The notes: generated from the letters alone by a model not told the origin. A stretch of DNA of 33,365 nt from Bacteroidales bacterium (GCA_017616675.1 JAFZXR010000068.1:1-33365); one strand, 5' to 3'. Counted from the stretch's first letter, positions 22,802 to 30,850 are shown. Numbers and translations are program-made.

Positions 22802-24905
22802 ATTCAAGAGAATCTTTTATAGTTTGAATGATGATATTAACGTTTGAACGCCTTCTGTCTTGAGTGGTTTTAGACAAAATGCTAAGTATATTCTCACGTG
22901 TTTCGTCGGTTGCTCCGGCCATAAAATAGTTCTGAATGTATGGAATATATAAACAAATCTTTGGAAGAATGTTTTTAATATCAGCATCGTTTAATTTAAT
23001 GAAATTATCTCCAAATGCATTGCGATTAGCTCTACACTTTTCGAAACGACACAATCCCAACTGTGCTGCTGTCTTGATGTGATTTTCACCGTATTTTTTA
23101 TCGGCAATATCTTTGCGTGTATTATCACGTAGCATGTAACCCATCTTTGAGTAATCGACATCTGTTATACCACAATTTTTAAGAATAAAAGGCACTTTGT
23201 AATATGCATCTTTAAAATCACTAAATTGTGATATATCTTTTTTGTCGACCTCAGCTGGGACAAATCCATCTTGAATTATTTCAAGAATCGCACTACATTT
23301 GTATTTTTTCAGAACATTTAACAATAATTCGTTTTTTGATTCATCCTCAATTAGGCTGGTATCAGCATGGGCATAAAATGCTTTTAACAAGACGCGCTCG
23401 TTAGTGGTATTGTCTATTAAGTTATTCCAAAAATCGTTGTTCATGGTGTGTTTTACTCCTTCCAACGTAATTTCGATATCACGATACCAGAGATTAGAAT
23501 CAATCATATTTTTAAATGACATGTTAAAAAAAGACAAAAACAAGTCTTTGTGTTCTTTAAATTGGTTAAGAAAACCTACCACTGTTTTAAGTGGAGTAGA
23601 TAAACCTATATCTTCATAATATCCATTGTTATAATCTTCTAAAAATTCTTCGTATGTCTTTAATCTTGATGGCTCGCGTCCAAGAGTATGCTCTTCCCAA
23701 AATGTTTGGTTTTTGTAACAAAACTGCCAGAATGAAAGATTACGGAAGAAACCCGGTTGGTTGCACCATCTTGCTATTTGTATATAGATATTTGATATAG
23801 GAGATTTCTTATAATCTTCATGACGCATTATGTATGGGAGACAACCATATCTCATCAATACACATATACGCATAAAAATTTCAGCAATATCTAGTTGAAA
23901 TTTTTTATAATCGTTTTCTGATTGTTGGAACCCGCAAAATAGATAAAACTTTGTTTCTTTTTTTGGACAATAATGTTTCCATATTTTGAGAGCCTTAACA
24001 ATAAGTTTGCGATCAAACCAATTGTCGAAAGCAAAAATAAAATCTCCATGATAGTTTGCACTGGCTAATTTTTTAGCCATATCCTCGCCACGCTTGTTTT
24101 GTGCTAGTAAACGCTCATCAAGACCTTGTCTGAATTGAAAAGGACGTTTTGTCGCAATAAGCTCATCTAACATCTGTTCCCAATATGGTGATGCTAGGAA
24201 ATTGTCGTCCCATAAGTAAATGTATGGGCGCTTTAACTTACCAGTTGTTTCATCGATTTCGTTGTCTAAAAAATCACTGAGTTTTGAATATGGCATTGCC
24301 TTATGTTCCAGTTTGTTTACGCAAAATGGACAGCGGCGGAAACAACCTCTTGTTAAGAAACCTATGGAGTAATCTTTATAATCCTTGTAATAAGCTGCTG
24401 ACGATTTGACATTTTCCATAACCTTAATGAAATCATCATATAAATGATAATCTGGCATTTGAGAACGCATGTCAATCCCGTATTCTCCATTTTTATTTTT
24501 TAGTTTATTTAAAAAAGCGTCATGCTCTAATCGATGCATGTCTTCTTCTCGTTTTTCGGCGAAGCCATCTTCTACTGAAAGGGTTGCATAGTTTCCTGTG
24601 CCTCCCATACGAATTTTTTTTGCTAATTTTTTATCATTTAGAAGTGTGGTTAAAACTAAAGGAGGATCATTAAATGTAAATGTGAAAACACAAGAAACAT
24701 AAAAATAATCATATTTCTGTAGAGTTTCAAAATTGCTTTCGTTAGTTATTAACTCATATGAGTTGACTCCGTCAACAGCACCTCTTACATATCCATTATC
24801 CCTGAAATATCCGGCAATCTTTAATAGTGCAAGATTAGGGTGACGAGTTCCATTGCAAAGCAGATCTGCGTCAACAAGTCCAATCTTATATAATTTATTT
24901 GCCAT
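22791..24905 (-). CDS. Radical SAM enzyme leading the defence-like operon
   Basis: The 704-residue protein carries the radical SAM [4Fe-4S] motif CFRRCPFC (C188, C192, C195). The N-terminal 180 residues look like the Rossmann-type domain that precedes the core in B12-dependent radical SAM enzymes (IGLVDADLLCNGTRHPNLAL, then FYVSCVFTFTF), though no DxHxxG is seen. Barrel motifs follow, including YLWDDNFLAS and QFRQGLDERLL. The last 300 residues are unrecognised and hold a CxxxxC pair (LCRFEKC). Radical SAM enzymes do methylation, sulfur insertion and other difficult chemistry; the substrate here is unknown, but its operon partners suggest nucleic acid. It is the first gene, with its own promoter divergent from the DUF1016 gene. 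Confidence 0.88.
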   Translation of the reverse strand: MANKLYKIGLVDADLLCNGTRHPNLALLKIAGYFRDNGYVRGAVDGVNSYELITNESNFETLQKYDYFYVSCVFTFTFNDPPLVLTTLLNDKKLAKKIRMGGTGNYATLSVEDGFAEKREEDMHRLEHDAFLNKLKNKNGEYGIDMRSQMPDYHLYDDFIKVMENVKSSAAYYKDYKDYSIGFLTRGCFRRCPFCVNKLEHKAMPYSKLSDFLDNEIDETTGKLKRPYIYLWDDNFLASPYWEQMLDELIATKRPFQFRQGLDERLLAQNKRGEDMAKKLASANYHGDFIFAFDNWFDRKLIVKALKIWKHYCPKKETKFYLFCGFQQSENDYKKFQLDIAEIFMRICVLMRYGCLPYIMRHEDYKKSPISNIYIQIARWCNQPGFFRNLSFWQFCYKNQTFWEEHTLGREPSRLKTYEEFLEDYNNGYYEDIGLSTPLKTVVGFLNQFKEHKDLFLSFFNMSFKNMIDSNLWYRDIEITLEGVKHTMNNDFWNNLIDNTTNERVLLKAFYAHADTSLIEDESKNELLLNVLKKYKCSAILEIIQDGFVPAEVDKKDISQFSDFKDAYYKVPFILKNCGITDVDYSKMGYMLRDNTRKDIADKKYGENHIKTAAQLGLCRFEKCRANRNAFGDNFIKLNDADIKNILPKICLYIPYIQNYFMAGATDETRENILSILSKTTQDRRRSNVNIIIQTIKDSLEYEF

Positions 24906-24957
24906 CTTATTCAGTTAATAGATATGCCTCATCAAAATGCAAAATATTTTTACCCTA

Positions 24958-24965
24958 CAAAATTA
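24958..24965 (-). promoter_or_regulatory. -7 promoter element of the radical SAM operon
   Basis: TAATTTTG on the reverse strand lies 52 bases before the ATG at 24905. No clear -33 TTG is present at the normal distance. It is the only promoter-like element seen before the whole operon. Confidence 0.5.
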
Positions 24966-25024
24966 AACAAAAAATCACATAATTTTTAATTAAAATTTTA
25001 CAATGTAAAAATTTTTTAACAAAA

Positions 25025-25042
25025 CTTGCAAAAATTTGCAAG
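25025..25042. promoter_or_regulatory. Operator-like palindrome in the divergent intergenic region
   Basis: CTTGCAAA-AA-TTTGCAAG is a perfect 8-bp inverted repeat. It lies between the two divergent promoters of the radical SAM operon and the DUF1016 gene, so a repressor or activator bound here could control both. Confidence 0.45.
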
Positions 25043-25072
25043 AAATCTAAACAAATTTTAACATTTAAATCC

Positions 25073-25103
25073 TTGACACATAACGATTTATGTCGTAATT
25101 TTG
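25073..25103 (+). promoter_or_regulatory. Promoter of the DUF1016 gene with an internal palindrome
   Basis: TTG (25073-25075), a 20-base spacer and TAATTTTG (25096-25103) match the phylum consensus well. The spacer contains ACATAA-CGAT-TTATGT (25078-25093), a 6-bp inverted repeat between the -33 and -7 elements, where a repressor would block the polymerase. Confidence 0.65.
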
Positions 25104-25148
25104 CAGGCAGGAATTCACTGGGTTTTGAAACCTTTAAAAAAATATAAT

Positions 25149-26285
25149 ATGGATAAAAAAGTAATTATTTCGAATGAAAATCTTTATCAAGATGCTTGCA
25201 ACATAATAGAACAAGCACAAGTGGCTGCTTATCGTGGTGTAAATGAAACACTGATCAAACGTAATTGGTTATTGGGAATGCGAATACATCATGAAGTTCT
25301 GAAAGACAAGAGAGCTGAATACGGAGAACAAGTAATGGTTAATCTTGCAAATAAACTAACAAAAAGATATGGTGAAGGTTTCATAAAAAGAAATCTTCAC
25401 CATTTTGTTGATTTTTATCTTAAACATACTGACATATTTCAAATATTGCAAGTTAAATCGGAGATTGTGAACTCAATGCGTTCACAATCTCAAATAATCC
25501 CATCAACGACGGGACAATATGATAACATTTTGCACGCACTGAGTGCAAAATCTCCTATCAAGCTTTCTTGGACACACTACCGCATCATTCTGCAAGAAAA
25601 CAATAAGGAAGCTCGCGATTGGTACGAGCAGGAAGCTGCACGCGAGATGTGGAGCACCAGAACGTTGCAGCGCAATGTAAGCAGCCAGTATTATCATCGC
25701 ATTTTGAAATCACAAGATAAAGAAGCCGTTCATAACGAAATGCAGAAAGCTACTTCACCATTACAAGACAAGCTGGAGTATCTGAAAAACCCAGTGATAG
25801 CTGAATTTCTGGGGTTTAAAAACAATACAAAATATACCGAAAACGACCTCGAACAAAGCATAATAGACCATCTGATACCATTTTTAATGGAATTGGGCAA
25901 AGGATTTACACTTGCCGAGCGGCAGAAGCATATTCATACAGAAAAAGAAGACTACTATATCGACCTTGTGTTCTATAATTATAACCTACGATGTTTTGTG
26001 CTTATAGATTTAAAAACCACAAAACTACGTCATCAAGATGTTGGCCAGATGGATATGTATGTCCGTATGTATGATGAAATGATGTGTCCGCAAGGACATA
26101 ATCCGACAATTGGAATCCTACTCTGTGCCGACACCGATGAGGACGTAGCGCATTATTCAGTCTTGCATGATAACAATAACTTATACGCAGCTAAATACCT
26201 AACATATATGCCAACTAAAGAGGAACTGCGTCGAGAAATTGAGCAACAAAAAGAATTCTTCAGGTTACAAAAAAAAGATAGTTAG
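25149..26285 (+). CDS. DUF1016 / YhcG-like PD-(D/E)XK protein
   Basis: The 378-residue protein has the N-terminal DUF1016 helical domain (AYRGVNETLIKRNWLLGMRI) and a C-terminal PD-(D/E)XK nuclease domain with YYIDLVFYNYNLRCFVLIDLK, giving the catalytic Asp and the D-x-K pair, followed by HQDVGQMDMYVRMYDE. These proteins (YhcG family) are common in Bacteroidota near restriction-modification and mobile genes, and are thought to be nucleases. The start is placed at ATG 25149, since the frame upstream overlaps the -7 element. It is divergent from the radical SAM operon and may or may not work with it. Confidence 0.9.
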   Translation: MDKKVIISNENLYQDACNIIEQAQVAAYRGVNETLIKRNWLLGMRIHHEVLKDKRAEYGEQVMVNLANKLTKRYGEGFIKRNLHHFVDFYLKHTDIFQILQVKSEIVNSMRSQSQIIPSTTGQYDNILHALSAKSPIKLSWTHYRIILQENNKEARDWYEQEAAREMWSTRTLQRNVSSQYYHRILKSQDKEAVHNEMQKATSPLQDKLEYLKNPVIAEFLGFKNNTKYTENDLEQSIIDHLIPFLMELGKGFTLAERQKHIHTEKEDYYIDLVFYNYNLRCFVLIDLKTTKLRHQDVGQMDMYVRMYDEMMCPQGHNPTIGILLCADTDEDVAHYSVLHDNNNLYAAKYLTYMPTKEELRREIEQQKEFFRLQKKDS

Positions 26286-26358
26286 TGATGTGCGAAGGCA
26301 GTGGCCCGATTGCGGGGCAGCGGTTTATCATCCCTTATCAAATGATCTCCTCTTTTTG

Positions 26359-26450
26359 AAGGAGGTTCCTCACCCTTTCAGGGTTCGGAATGACAGGGAT
26401 CTATTGATTGATAGGTGTCATTCCGAGCACATAGTGCGAGGAACCTCCTT
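26359..26450. repeat. Nested inverted repeat (cruciform-like) element
   Basis: The 342-base gap 26286-26627 has no supported gene. Its core is an outer 13-bp stem (AAGGAGGTTCCTC 26359-26371 with 26438-26450) and an inner 10-bp stem (CGGAATGACA 26386-26395 with 26416-26425). Each side between the stems carries a small hairpin (ACCCT-TTC-AGGGT and GCAC-ATA-GTGC), giving a cloverleaf shape. It resembles short non-coding palindromic elements scattered through Bacteroidota genomes. Confidence 0.8.
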
Positions 26451-26548
26451 ATCACAGAGGATAACTATCTAAAAAAAGGAATAAAAGCCATCGCTCGACA
26501 GGGCGTAAAATATTTTTTGAAAAAAGTGATTGATCGGAGGAGATTTTG

Positions 26549-26556
26549 TATCTTTG
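26549..26556 (+). promoter_or_regulatory. -7 promoter element of the 141-residue gene
   Basis: TATCTTTG followed by CAG lies 71 bases before the ATG at 26628, giving a leader of about 60-65 bases. Confidence 0.5.
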
Positions 26557-26627
26557 CAGCAAGAATTAAAGACTAATTGTTATGGATTAAAGAACCAGAG
26601 GGTTATTAATTCAAAAAGTTTAAATTT

Positions 26628-27053
26628 ATGAAAAATTTCAAAAAAACTAGAAACACAATTAAAAAGGAAATTATTTCGGAAATACCGAAAACAGTACAAG
26701 AAAGAAGAATCTTTCTGAACAAACAAATGAAACATTTCATTGGAGAAGCTGTTTTTTGCCCAGCTCTTGGCGTTAATGTTGAATTTACAAGAGCAAGTTA
26801 TCACGAAACTATTAGAAATGCAGCAATAAGCAAAAGTTCAACAGTTGCGGCATTAAATGTTTTGAGATTGATTAAAAATGCCAGTTTTATTGAAATGGAT
26901 CTTCCACAAAGCAATAAGCAGAAGCAAACATTTCAGTTTATTTTCGTTTTTATATTAAATAGTTTTCTAATTGGTTATGGCAACGTGAAAATCCTTGTTG
27001 GAGCACAAGAAAGAGGAAATTTTCTGCATTATTCAGTGACAATGGCAAAATAA
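26628..27053 (+). CDS. Unrecognised 141-residue protein, possibly LPD3/barnase-like
   Basis: The protein is basic and has no membrane helix or signal peptide. The segment ending SYHETIRNAAISKSSTVAALN followed by LIKNASFIEM, and the C-terminal VKILVGAQERGNFLHYSVTMAK, resemble the LPD3 or barnase-EndoU-RelE-like nuclease domains found in polymorphic toxins and phage polyvalent proteins. There they sit at the C-terminus of much larger proteins. Here the domain would stand alone. The resemblance is from memory of family patterns. It is the last gene of the accessory region, next to the tRNA genes, with its own promoter. Confidence 0.6.
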   Translation: MKNFKKTRNTIKKEIISEIPKTVQERRIFLNKQMKHFIGEAVFCPALGVNVEFTRASYHETIRNAAISKSSTVAALNVLRLIKNASFIEMDLPQSNKQKQTFQFIFVFILNSFLIGYGNVKILVGAQERGNFLHYSVTMAK

Positions 27054-27187
27054 AACACCGGGGATTAGAGTCGTACACCCTTATGTCTCCCGGCGTTTAT
27101 CTCTTTTCTTACTCGAAAGTAAGATTTTGACATTGCAAAAATACAAAAGATTTTTGATTTGTCAAGACTTTTTTTTAAAAAAGTTGC

Positions 27188-27273
27188 GGAGAGAAAGGGA
27201 TTCGAACCCTTGGAACGCAAAAGCGTTCAACGGTTTTCGAGACCGCCCCATTCGACCACTCTGGCATCTCTCC
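27188..27273 (-). tRNA. tRNA-Ser (anticodon CGA)
   Basis: The reverse strand folds as a class II tRNA: 7-bp acceptor stem GGAGAGA/TCTCTCC, anticodon loop CTCGAAA (anticodon CGA), a long variable arm GAACGC-TTTT-GCGTTC and T-arm GGGTTCGAATCCC. CCA is not encoded. The 3' end faces the accessory region. Confidence 0.97.
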
Positions 27274-27290
27274 TAACCTTTTCAACAAAT

Positions 27291-27314
27291 AAAAAGCAAC
27301 CCCCTTGAGTTGCT
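27291..27314 (-). terminator. Terminator between the two tRNA-Ser genes
   Basis: On the reverse strand AGCAAC (27309-27314) pairs with GTTGCT (27295-27300), followed by TTTTTAT. It would end transcripts of the first tRNA before the second, yet no clear promoter for the second is seen. Confidence 0.6.
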
Positions 27315-27320
27315 CTCAGC

Positions 27321-27404
27321 GGAGACAGAGGGATTCGAACCCCCGATACATTTCTGTATAACGGTTTTCAAGACCGCCGCGATCGACCGCTCTGCCATAT
27401 CTCC
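27321..27404 (-). tRNA. tRNA-Ser (anticodon TGA)
   Basis: The reverse strand folds as a class II tRNA with acceptor stem GGAGATA/TGTCTCC, anticodon loop CTTGAAA (anticodon TGA), a long variable arm (ATACA-GAAA-TGTAT) and T-arm GGGTTCGAATCCC. It closely resembles the neighbouring tRNA-Ser(CGA) and probably arose by duplication. Confidence 0.97.
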
Positions 27405-27408
27405 GCTG

Positions 27409-27437
27409 CAAAAATACAAAAGTTTTCAATGCGACAA
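27409..27437 (-). promoter_or_regulatory. Promoter of tRNA-Ser(TGA)
   Basis: On the reverse strand TTG (27435-27437) and TATTTTTG (27409-27416) are 18 bases apart. The -7 element ends only 4 bases before the mature tRNA 5' end. Confidence 0.6.
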
Positions 27438-27479
27438 CATTTTTTTGGAAAATTTTTTAAATTTTCACCGAAAAATCAC

Positions 27480-27487
27480 TATCTTTG
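27480..27487 (+). promoter_or_regulatory. -7 promoter element of the TPR regulator
   Basis: TATCTTTG lies 9 bases before the ATG at 27497, implying a leader of only a few bases. Confidence 0.55.
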
Positions 27488-27496
27488 CTACCGAAA

Positions 27497-29026
27497 ATGA
27501 AGAACAATTATCGACATATTTTTCGTATCCTGTTGTTAATCACAACGTTATATATGACGGCCTGTAACAACAACTCCATCCCCACCGAGATGATGGAGTT
27601 TAAAAACAACTACGAAAACTCCGACGATTATATCAACCATCTGGCACACATCGCCGACAGCTGTAACAAAAATTACGCCAAGAACCCCGTTTTTCTTGAA
27701 AAAAAGTCACAAATTTTCTTCCAAAAAGGCCGCAACGAACATAAAAACGCCGACTACCTCAACGCCACAAAATCGTTGGTCGAAGCGTATAAAGCCCAGA
27801 AAAATCTCATAACCCTGAAGAAAGAAGCGGACAACGACGACCACCACTACCTAGGTCAGATACTCGAAAACATCGGCGACATCTACTCCGACATCAACAG
27901 CCTCAAACCTGCCTCCTACTTCTACGACCAAGCCCTCACCCAATTCGAGAACGCCAGCCGCCAACATGAGGTGATCGATATACTTCTCAAAATAGGCGAC
28001 CTCTACCAACAAAATCATATCTCGAACATCGCCCTTCTTAACTACGAGATAGCCGAAGAAAAGAAAAACCTCACCGAAGAGCAGTTCAACGTCATCCAGA
28101 TCAAAAAAGGCATCGCCCTTTACGACGTTTTTGATAAAAATGCGGCCGATTCACTATATGGAAGAATATCAACAAAATCGCCGCAAACTATTGAGTACCA
28201 GTATTTTACAGCATGTCATTTTTTCAACAACAATAATTTCTACGCCGCACTGCCCTATTTGCTGAAATGTTTCGACGAAGGCAACGCAAAAATGAAGGTC
28301 GAAGCAGCGGAAATGCTTGCCAGCGTTTACTTTTCGCTAAACGACCACGACAAAGAACTCTACTACGCCCAATACCAAGCCAAAGCCCAATCGGCAGAAG
28401 CTCGACTCACTCCGGTAAAGGTCGAACTGGACTCGATTTATGAAGATTTTGTAGAAAGCAACACATCGAAAAGCTCAGAAAAATCAGGCGGTAACAGAGG
28501 GTTGATAATTGTGCTGGTAATCATAATCATTGTATTAATTATCGGTATAATTATACTTCATAAAGTAGTAAAAACGCACAAACTCAACGAGATAACAACA
28601 GCTCCGGCCGAGCCGGAAACACCGAAAAGAACCTTCGAAGAAGACTGCGCAATCTTTGCAAACTCCAAGATTTACAAGGAGATCAAGACATCGCTCGAGG
28701 GCAAGGAGATTCTCACCAAGACAGTTGGCGACTTCCCTCGTCTGGCGCTCACCCGCAACAAAATCATCACGCTCACGACGACATTCAACGAGTCATTCCC
28801 CAACTTAATACACTCGTTATCAACAACTTATCCCGATTTAACCCAAGCCGACTTCAGATTTATAATCCTGAGTTTCATGGGATTCTCTGATATCGAAATC
28901 GCCGTCCTGCTGAAGCAGACTTACAGCTCGACCAACAAACGAGGCAACCGTATCGAGAACATTTTAGGCACCGATTTGGAGCTGAATCACTTCATTCCAG
29001 GCTTTTTAAGCACTTTTAAATACTAA
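27497..29026 (+). CDS. TPR / single-TM / HTH sensor-regulator
   Basis: The 509-residue protein starts with a signal-like helix ending in a lipobox-like MTAC near residue 22. Several TPR-like repeats fill about residues 30-310 (for example LGQILENIGDIYSDINSLKP). One membrane helix follows, IIVLVIIIIVLIIGIIIL (near 326-345), and then a C-terminal domain ending with FRFIILSFMGFSDIEIAVLL and STNKRGNRIENIL, a LuxR-type helix-turn-helix pattern. This layout is a Bacteroidota type of membrane-bound regulator: periplasmic TPR sensor outside, DNA-binding head inside. The start is ATG 27497, since the frame upstream overlaps the promoter. Confidence 0.8.
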   Translation: MKNNYRHIFRILLLITTLYMTACNNNSIPTEMMEFKNNYENSDDYINHLAHIADSCNKNYAKNPVFLEKKSQIFFQKGRNEHKNADYLNATKSLVEAYKAQKNLITLKKEADNDDHHYLGQILENIGDIYSDINSLKPASYFYDQALTQFENASRQHEVIDILLKIGDLYQQNHISNIALLNYEIAEEKKNLTEEQFNVIQIKKGIALYDVFDKNAADSLYGRISTKSPQTIEYQYFTACHFFNNNNFYAALPYLLKCFDEGNAKMKVEAAEMLASVYFSLNDHDKELYYAQYQAKAQSAEARLTPVKVELDSIYEDFVESNTSKSSEKSGGNRGLIIVLVIIIIVLIIGIIILHKVVKTHKLNEITTAPAEPETPKRTFEEDCAIFANSKIYKEIKTSLEGKEILTKTVGDFPRLALTRNKIITLTTTFNESFPNLIHSLSTTYPDLTQADFRFIILSFMGFSDIEIAVLLKQTYSSTNKRGNRIENILGTDLELNHFIPGFLSTFKY

Positions 29027-29100
29027 AATCGAGGTGTCGTAATTCATTATCGGCCAATTAGTTACACGGATTTCTTCCATATTTTTCCATAAAATAGAAC

Positions 29101-29131
29101 TTGACAAAACATTATCGCGACAGTAATTTTG
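29101..29131 (+). promoter_or_regulatory. Promoter of the GWxTD gene
   Basis: TTG (29101-29103), a 20-base spacer and TAATTTTG (29124-29131) match the phylum consensus. The predicted transcript start excludes the upstream TTG start at 29129. Confidence 0.7.
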
Positions 29132-29149
29132 CTCTCGAAACAAAATTTA

Positions 29150-30643
29150 ATGCGCATAATGAAAAAAATTGTCATCATCGGTTTAATGATCATGTTGGGA
29201 ATGAACGTCAACGCCCAGCAGAAAAAGTCGTTAAACTCATATATCTCCTACGCCACTTTTAACATGCCGGGCGACGAAGGCACACCATACGTCGAGACGT
29301 ATATCACCTTCGACAAAGGCAGTCTGGCCTACGTGAAAAACGCCAACGGACAGTACAACGCCACCATCGACGTTACTGTTATGTTTAAACAAGGTGAGTC
29401 GGTGAAGAACTTCGGAAAGTATTCATTATCAAGCCCTTCGGTAGCCGACACCACAGGCATCGGCGGCTTCTTCATGGACGTGCAGCGCTACAGTCTCGAC
29501 AACGGCACCTATACTTTAGAGGTGATGCTGGAAGACGAGAACAACAAGACCGACAAGCCGTTTAAGGTTGAAGATCAGCTGGTTATGGACTTCCCGAATA
29601 AGTTCTGTTTCTCGAGCATACTCGGTCTGGAGAGCTATTCGAAAGCTGAAGGTGAAGGCAACAACATCAAAAACGGCTACAACATCGTTCCGATGATCAT
29701 GCCTTATTACCCTGAAAACGTCAGCAAACTCTCGTTCTACGCGGAGATCTACAACGCCAAGAAGGCCTTGGGCGAAGGCGAGAAATATCTTCTCAACACC
29801 TATATCTGCACTTTCGAGAACAATACCGCGCTGAACAGCTATTATTTCACCAAGCGCATGACAGCCAAGGATATCGACGTGATTATCAACAGCATGGACA
29901 TCAGCAGTCTGCCTTCGGGCAACTATTATCTGGTGCTTGAGGCGCGCGACCGCAACAACGAAATCATCGGTCTGAACCGTTATTTCTTCCAGAGAAACAA
30001 TTCGGCCTATCAGATTGACGATACTATGCTCGCCAACATCAACACCGACGATGTGTTCAGCGGAAAGATCAACAACCTCGACACCATCCGCGAATATATC
30101 CGCTGCCTCGCCCCTATCTCGACGCTGGTTGAGAAAGACTATGCCACGGAGCTGGTGAAGTCGGACGATATCAAGACCATGCAGCAGTATTTCTACACCT
30201 TCTGGTCGAGCCGTAACAGAGTCAACCCTAACCAGGCATGGCTCGACTATTACCAGCAGGTGAAGCGCGTCAACGCCTCGTTTAAGAGTGTCAACAGCAA
30301 GGGTTACGCCACCGACAGAGGCATAGTGTTCCTGAAATACGGTGCTCCCGACAGGATTGTGCAGAGCTACAGCGAGCCGGGCGCCTTCCCTTACGAGATA
30401 TGGCATTACTACGCCCTCGGCAGCCAGCGTAACAAGAAGTTCGTGTTCATGACACGCGACATCGTGACCAACGACTTCAAGCTCATCCACTCCGACGCCA
30501 TCGGCGAAATCAATAACTTCCGCTGGACCACCGAGATATATCAGCGCACCTACGGAACGTATGAAGACTACGGCGTCGACGGAGCCGCCAACCCCGACTC
30601 ATACGGCGACAAGGCTAAAGACTACTACGATAACCCACGATAG
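29150..30643 (+). CDS. GWxTD domain-containing secreted protein
   Basis: The protein of about 497 residues has a Sec signal peptide (MKKIVIIGLMIMLGMNVNAQQ), so it is exported, probably to the periplasm. The first half is beta-rich. The last 160 residues match the GWxTD domain typical of Bacteroidota, with NPNQAWLDYYQQVKRVNASF, KGYATDRGIVFLKYGAPDRI and EPGAFPYEIWHYY. The function of this domain is unknown. Either ATG 29150 or ATG 29159 could be the start; the frame further upstream lies in the promoter. It is followed by a hairpin terminator and an inverted-repeat element. Confidence 0.88.
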   Translation: MRIMKKIVIIGLMIMLGMNVNAQQKKSLNSYISYATFNMPGDEGTPYVETYITFDKGSLAYVKNANGQYNATIDVTVMFKQGESVKNFGKYSLSSPSVADTTGIGGFFMDVQRYSLDNGTYTLEVMLEDENNKTDKPFKVEDQLVMDFPNKFCFSSILGLESYSKAEGEGNNIKNGYNIVPMIMPYYPENVSKLSFYAEIYNAKKALGEGEKYLLNTYICTFENNTALNSYYFTKRMTAKDIDVIINSMDISSLPSGNYYLVLEARDRNNEIIGLNRYFFQRNNSAYQIDDTMLANINTDDVFSGKINNLDTIREYIRCLAPISTLVEKDYATELVKSDDIKTMQQYFYTFWSSRNRVNPNQAWLDYYQQVKRVNASFKSVNSKGYATDRGIVFLKYGAPDRIVQSYSEPGAFPYEIWHYYALGSQRNKKFVFMTRDIVTNDFKLIHSDAIGEINNFRWTTEIYQRTYGTYEDYGVDGAANPDSYGDKAKDYYDNPR

Positions 30644-30682
30644 TAATTTAAAAACATACCACACATACTTTGTTTCGATAAC

Positions 30683-30706
30683 GGGGCTTGGAGTAATTCC
30701 AGCCCC
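30683..30706 (+). terminator. Terminator of the GWxTD gene
   Basis: GGGGCT (30683-30688) pairs with AGCCCC (30701-30706) and GGA with TCC inside, around a 5-base loop. Only a weak T-run (TTATCATTT) follows. Confidence 0.5.
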
Positions 30707-30717
30707 TTATCATTTAC

Positions 30718-30850
30718 CGTCATTTCGAGTGCAGCGAAGCGAAATCGAGAAATCCTCTTTGAGAATAATCATTATGTTTTTACTATGATTTAATGATTTC
30801 GTTAATGGATGATTTCTCCACTTCGCCTTACGGCTCCGGTCGAAATGACG
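30718..30850. repeat. Inverted-repeat element A (GTCATTTCGA family)
   Basis: CGTCATTTCGA (30718-30728) pairs with TCGAAATGACG (30840-30850). An inner pair is GAGAAATC (30747-30754) with GATTTCTC (30811-30818). It fills most of the 274-base gap 30644-30917. The arms match element B at 31941-32091. Confidence 0.85.

Noticed and set aside
25101..25148. A 16-residue N-terminal extension of the DUF1016 protein
   Set aside because: Its TTG start lies inside the -7 element, so it would precede the transcript.
27056..27098. CCGGGGA...TCTCCCGG hairpin after the 141-residue gene as a terminator or tRNA remnant
   Set aside because: The stem is short with a bulge and a long loop, the T-run is weak and it does not fold as a tRNA, so support is too thin.
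29516..30490. A long reverse-strand reading frame opposite the GWxTD gene
   Set aside because: It is a shadow of a well-supported gene and has no recognisable motif or promoter.
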